From positions 1-64,000 of the forward strand of contig DASPHG010000051.1 of NCBI GenBank assembly GCA_035629775.1: DNA of 64,000 nt, read 5' to 3'. Below, one piece after another: positions 61,283 to 64,000 of this stretch. Made by a program: the position numbers and the translations under genes. The notes beneath the pieces were generated by a model, which saw only the letters and a program-made list of their open reading frames with translations, did not search any database and was not told the DNA's origin. Every line of letters starts with the position of its first letter. The stretch's first letter is position 1. Source of the DNA: DASPHG01 sp035629775. Lineage in GTDB: Bacteria; Actinomycetota; Thermoleophilia; Solirubrobacterales; Thermoleophilaceae.

Positions 61283-63585
61283 AGGTTCGTATCGCCGGCC
61301 TGGCGGTGATCGCCGCCCTCGTGCCGATCACGGCGACGGAGGCGGCCGCCAAGGGCAAGCCCAACCTGAAGGTCACCGACGTGGGCGCGCTGCCCGCGGC
61401 GGCGACCGAGGGGACGACCCTGAAGCTGAAGGTCGAGACCACGGCCAACAAGGGCGCGAAGCGTGCGGGCGCATCGACGACGCGCTTCTACCTCACCCGT
61501 GACGCCAAGGCCAGCATCGCCGAGCGCCGCGCCAGCCGGACGAACCCGCGCTCGGCGCTGACCGACGTGCTGCTGACCGGCGCGCGCGAGGTTCCCGCGC
61601 TCGACCCCGGCAAGGCGTCGAAGACCAAGAAGAAGAAGCCGACCAAGCTGACGGTGCCCATCGGCACCCCGGCCGGCGAGTGGGAGCTGCTCGCGTGCTC
61701 GGACGACCGCGGCGTCGTCAAGGAGAAGAAGGAGGCCGACAACTGCCTGGCGGCGGCGAGGCTCAAGGTGGCCGCGCTGCCCGGCACGCTGCGCACCGAC
61801 TCGTTCACCGACTTCCTCGTCGAGGACGAGGAGGAGGTCAAGCAGGAGCTGTCGCTGATGAAGCCGTACCTCTGCCCGCCCGTCGAAGGCGGAGGCAAGG
61901 TGCCGAAGCTCGACAAGGCCCTGGCCACCGTCGACGCCTTCCTCACGAAGACCGCGGGCGCCGACGCGATGAAGGCGTTCGAGAAGTCGGCCGACGCGAA
62001 GAGCGCGGCCAAGCTCGAGGGCGCCGCGGCGGCCGCCCTGCTCCAGCAGACCCCCGGCGCGGCGCTGGCGGCACTCGTCCGCGCGCACGAGCTGGAGCCG
62101 AAGGAGGCCTCGCACCTGATCGGCGCGGCAAGCGTGGCGACCGCCGTGGGGCTCCCCCGCGAGGCGCTCGCGATGCTCGATGCGGCCGAGCGGCTCGACG
62201 ACAGGACCCCGAGCTCGTGGGGGCTGAACCGCGATGCGCTCGCCCTCGCGAACCGCGGTCACGCGCTGACCGCCCTGGGCAAGTACGCCGACGCCGAGAA
62301 GGCGCTGATCGCGGCGCGCGCGCTCGAGCCGGCGCTCAAAGAGGCCTCGCAGACCGCGTCGATGGCGGCCCTCTGCCAGGACAAGCTCCAGCCGGCGATC
62401 CTCTTCCGCAAGGCCGGCAAGGACCGCACCTGGCCCCCGCCGCGGCCGGAGGAGGACGACAGCCTGGGCAAGTCGAGCGGGCTGCGCGAGCTGTTCCTGC
62501 CCGCGACGCCGAAGCAGGGGCCGGCCCTGCACCCGTTCTACGTCCAGCAGCAGGGGCCCGACCACTTCGCCGACATCACGGCGCGCCAGCAGAAGGAGCA
62601 GCAGCTCCGGACGAAGTGGGAGAACAAGGACCTCAACCCGCTCACGCGCAGGCAGGGCAACCGGCTGCTCGTGGCGTCGTACCGGGCCAGCCAGTCGCCG
62701 AAGATCAAGGCAATGCAGAAGGCGTACTTCGACCAGGTCAACGTGGTCCACAAGATCCACGAGGACTTCTGGTGCGGCGATCAGGGCTGCACCGAGGCCA
62801 CGACCGAGGTGACCAAGTACCGCAACCAGGCAACCGCCATCTGCGAGGCCTCGAACGAGGACTGGGACAGCTGTTTCGACCGCGAGTTCGGCGACCGCTG
62901 CCGGCCCGCAACGAAGCTGCGCCACCAGGAGTGGCTGGACGAAATCCAGGAGGCTTACGACCTCGCGGACGCCCACCAGCGCGCGCTGTCGAAGCGGATC
63001 TCCGCGATCGCGTCGCACGCGAAGGACCCGGATCTCCACCAGCTCATCCTGATCGGGATCCAGGACCACGAGGACGGCACGTTCTTCCTGGTCCAGCAGC
63101 CCGCGATGTTCTGGACGAACAACCTGCGGATCGACGAGGAGCACTGCGTCGAGACGCCCGATCCGCCCGCCCCCGGGACGCCGGACTCGCCGGCGCCCGG
63201 CTCGAGCGGGCCCTGCCCCGACGCGCTCAAGTCGACCAACGCCGTGCTCGACCTGGAGATCGTCCAGCTCAAGTTCAACTGCGAGCAGGTGCAGCTCACG
63301 GCGAACGGCGAGGGCTGGATCCGCGGCTTCGCCGAGGTCAGCTACGACTACCGGGCCGGGAAGATCTCCGTGTTCGCGGGCTCACAGGCCGAGATCGGCG
63401 CCGGGCCGCTGAAGGCGGACTTCAAGTCCGGGCTCTACATGACGGTGAGCAACCAGGGGCTCGAGGACGCCGGCTGGCGCGTCGGCCCCGGCTACACCGT
63501 CGGAGCCGGCCCGGTCGAGTACAACCCGAGCGACATGGTCGACATCAGCTTCGTCGGCATCTTCTCGGGCCCGAGTGCGGGATAG
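61279..63585 (+). CDS. secreted CARDB/TPR-like protein, paralogue 2
   Basis: 768 residues, coupled by GTGA to paralogue 1. Same layout: signal peptide (VIAALVPITATEAAA), CARDB-like domain (KPNLKVTDVGALPAAATEGT, ELLACSDDRGVVKEKKEADN), TPR-like helices (AALVRAHELEPKEASHLIGA), a Cys-containing middle and the beta end (SYDYRAGKISVFAGSQAEIG, YNPSDMVDISFVGIFSG). SWGLNR/SWGINR, LTRRQGNRL/LTERQGNRL and GEGWIR are shared, suggesting they work as partners or a heteromer. Not recognised as any described system. Confidence 0.85.
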   Translation: MKVRIAGLAVIAALVPITATEAAAKGKPNLKVTDVGALPAAATEGTTLKLKVETTANKGAKRAGASTTRFYLTRDAKASIAERRASRTNPRSALTDVLLTGAREVPALDPGKASKTKKKKPTKLTVPIGTPAGEWELLACSDDRGVVKEKKEADNCLAAARLKVAALPGTLRTDSFTDFLVEDEEEVKQELSLMKPYLCPPVEGGGKVPKLDKALATVDAFLTKTAGADAMKAFEKSADAKSAAKLEGAAAAALLQQTPGAALAALVRAHELEPKEASHLIGAASVATAVGLPREALAMLDAAERLDDRTPSSWGLNRDALALANRGHALTALGKYADAEKALIAARALEPALKEASQTASMAALCQDKLQPAILFRKAGKDRTWPPPRPEEDDSLGKSSGLRELFLPATPKQGPALHPFYVQQQGPDHFADITARQQKEQQLRTKWENKDLNPLTRRQGNRLLVASYRASQSPKIKAMQKAYFDQVNVVHKIHEDFWCGDQGCTEATTEVTKYRNQATAICEASNEDWDSCFDREFGDRCRPATKLRHQEWLDEIQEAYDLADAHQRALSKRISAIASHAKDPDLHQLILIGIQDHEDGTFFLVQQPAMFWTNNLRIDEEHCVETPDPPAPGTPDSPAPGSSGPCPDALKSTNAVLDLEIVQLKFNCEQVQLTANGEGWIRGFAEVSYDYRAGKISVFAGSQAEIGAGPLKADFKSGLYMTVSNQGLEDAGWRVGPGYTVGAGPVEYNPSDMVDISFVGIFSGPSAG

Positions 63586-63600
63586 GAGCCAGCGCGAAGA

Positions 63601-63670
63601 GGCGGCGAAGCCGCCGGTCACGGCGGCCGGACGTCGCCATCGATTACGAGACGCGGGCATGGATGCCCGC
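63601..63670 (+). terminator. two hairpins before the biotin carboxylase gene
   Basis: GGCGGC (63601-63606) and GCCGCC (63610-63615) form a six-pair stem with a GAA loop. GCGGGCAT (63653-63660) and ATGCCCGC (63663-63670) form a second, perfect inverted repeat. The first is a plausible end for the CARDB operon; the second lies 21 bases before the carboxylase ATG and may affect its leader. There is no U-tract. Confidence 0.4.
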
Positions 63671-63691
63671 GGAGCTATCCTCCCGCGCCGC

Positions 63692-64000
63692 ATGTTCTCC
63701 AAGGTGCTCGTCGCGAACCGCGGCGAGATAGCGATCCGGGTGATGCGGACGCTCGAGGAGATGGGGATCGCGTCGGTCGCCGTCTACTCCGAGCCGGACC
63801 GCGACGCGCCGCACGCGCGGCGTGCCGACGAGGCCTACCTGCTCGGCCCGGGGCCGGCCACCGAGAGCTACCTCGTGGTCGAGAAGATCCTCGAGGTTGC
63901 GAAGGAGTCGGGCGCCGAGGCGGTCCACCCCGGCTACGGCTTCCTCGCCGAGAACGCCGCCTTCGCGCGCGCCTGCGACGAGGCGGGGATCGTCTTCATC
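63692..64000 (+). CDS. biotin carboxylase / acyl-CoA carboxylase alpha subunit (partial, C-terminus cut by window edge)
   Basis: The first 103 residues match the biotin carboxylase N-terminal domain: MFSKVLVANRGEIAIRVMRT, SVAVYSEPDRDAPHARRADE, ESYLVVEKILEVAKESGAEA and VHPGYGFLAENAAFARACDE. ATP-grasp and biotin-carrier parts lie past the edge. It would load CO2 on biotin for a partner beta subunit, possibly the one at 37963-39531. Confidence 0.9.
   Translation, partial: MFSKVLVANRGEIAIRVMRTLEEMGIASVAVYSEPDRDAPHARRADEAYLLGPGPATESYLVVEKILEVAKESGAEAVHPGYGFLAENAAFARACDEAGIVFI

Noticed and set aside
61192..63144. 650-codon minus-strand frame opposite CARDB/TPR paralogue 2
   Set aside because: No recognisable motif, and the opposite strand has clear signal peptide, CARDB and TPR features.

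Overview
The window is GC-rich (about 70%), gene-dense DNA with many GTG and TTG starts and repeated 4-base stop/start overlaps (ATGA, GTGA, TTGA). It has no rRNA, tRNA, CRISPR array, transposase or phage gene. The actinobacterial-type acyl-CoA carboxylase beta subunit, LuxR/STAND regulators and large secreted repeat proteins suggest a member of the Actinomycetota, most likely a Thermoleophilia/Solirubrobacterales-like bacterium. That placement is an inference from gene content, not a phylogeny.

Layout. (1) 1-19.3 kb is a surface-polysaccharide locus: about ten glycosyltransferases, three methyltransferases, an inositol-monophosphatase-family enzyme, two or three large membrane proteins, a WecG/TagA-type transferase, a Wzm/Wzt ABC exporter and a polyprenyl-phosphate sugar-phosphate transferase. 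It suggests lipid-linked glycan assembly at the membrane followed by ABC-dependent export. (2) 19.3-30.1 kb holds two giant secreted mosaic proteins of 1920 and about 1571 residues. They carry different beta-propeller N-termini on nearly the same Ig-like repeat plus RTX C-terminus. Both are preceded by the same ~115-base leader, which folds into a nested stem and contains an alternative helix that would bury the ribosome binding site. I regard this leader as the best candidate for an undescribed element in the window. (3) 30.2-42.6 kb is mixed: an ECF sigma factor fused to a zinc-finger and membrane segment, a GT-C enzyme, a MoaD-MoaE fusion, a cupredoxin-like lipoprotein, methylmalonyl-CoA mutase large subunit, the carboxylase beta subunit, an epsilon-like small protein, a LuxR regulator, an ornithine-cyclodeaminase-family enzyme, a sulfotransferase and a rhodanese. 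(4) 42.6-46.5 kb is one secreted protein ending in tandem VISTGGGN octapeptides. (5) 46.7-50.8 kb is an assimilatory sulfate operon (siroheme reductase, APS reductase, APS kinase, ATP sulfurylase). (6) 50.8-53.3 kb holds two tandem secreted subtilases. (7) 53.4-63.6 kb is a large LuxR/STAND regulator followed by a translationally coupled operon: FAD oxidase, TolB-like propeller, 58-residue protein and two paralogous secreted CARDB/TPR proteins of unknown function. (8) A biotin carboxylase gene begins at 63692 and runs off the right edge.

How the parts fit. Methylmalonyl-CoA mutase, the carboxylase beta subunit, the epsilon-like protein and the edge biotin carboxylase fit propionyl-CoA/methylmalonyl-CoA metabolism. 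APS kinase would supply PAPS for the sulfotransferase, while APS reductase uses APS directly for cysteine synthesis. The exporter locus, RTX mosaics, octapeptide-repeat protein and subtilases together indicate a heavily decorated cell surface.

Coding is nearly continuous. The largest non-coding gaps are 25211-25428, 46476-46661 and 19285-19447. No gene-free stretch exceeds 300 bases.
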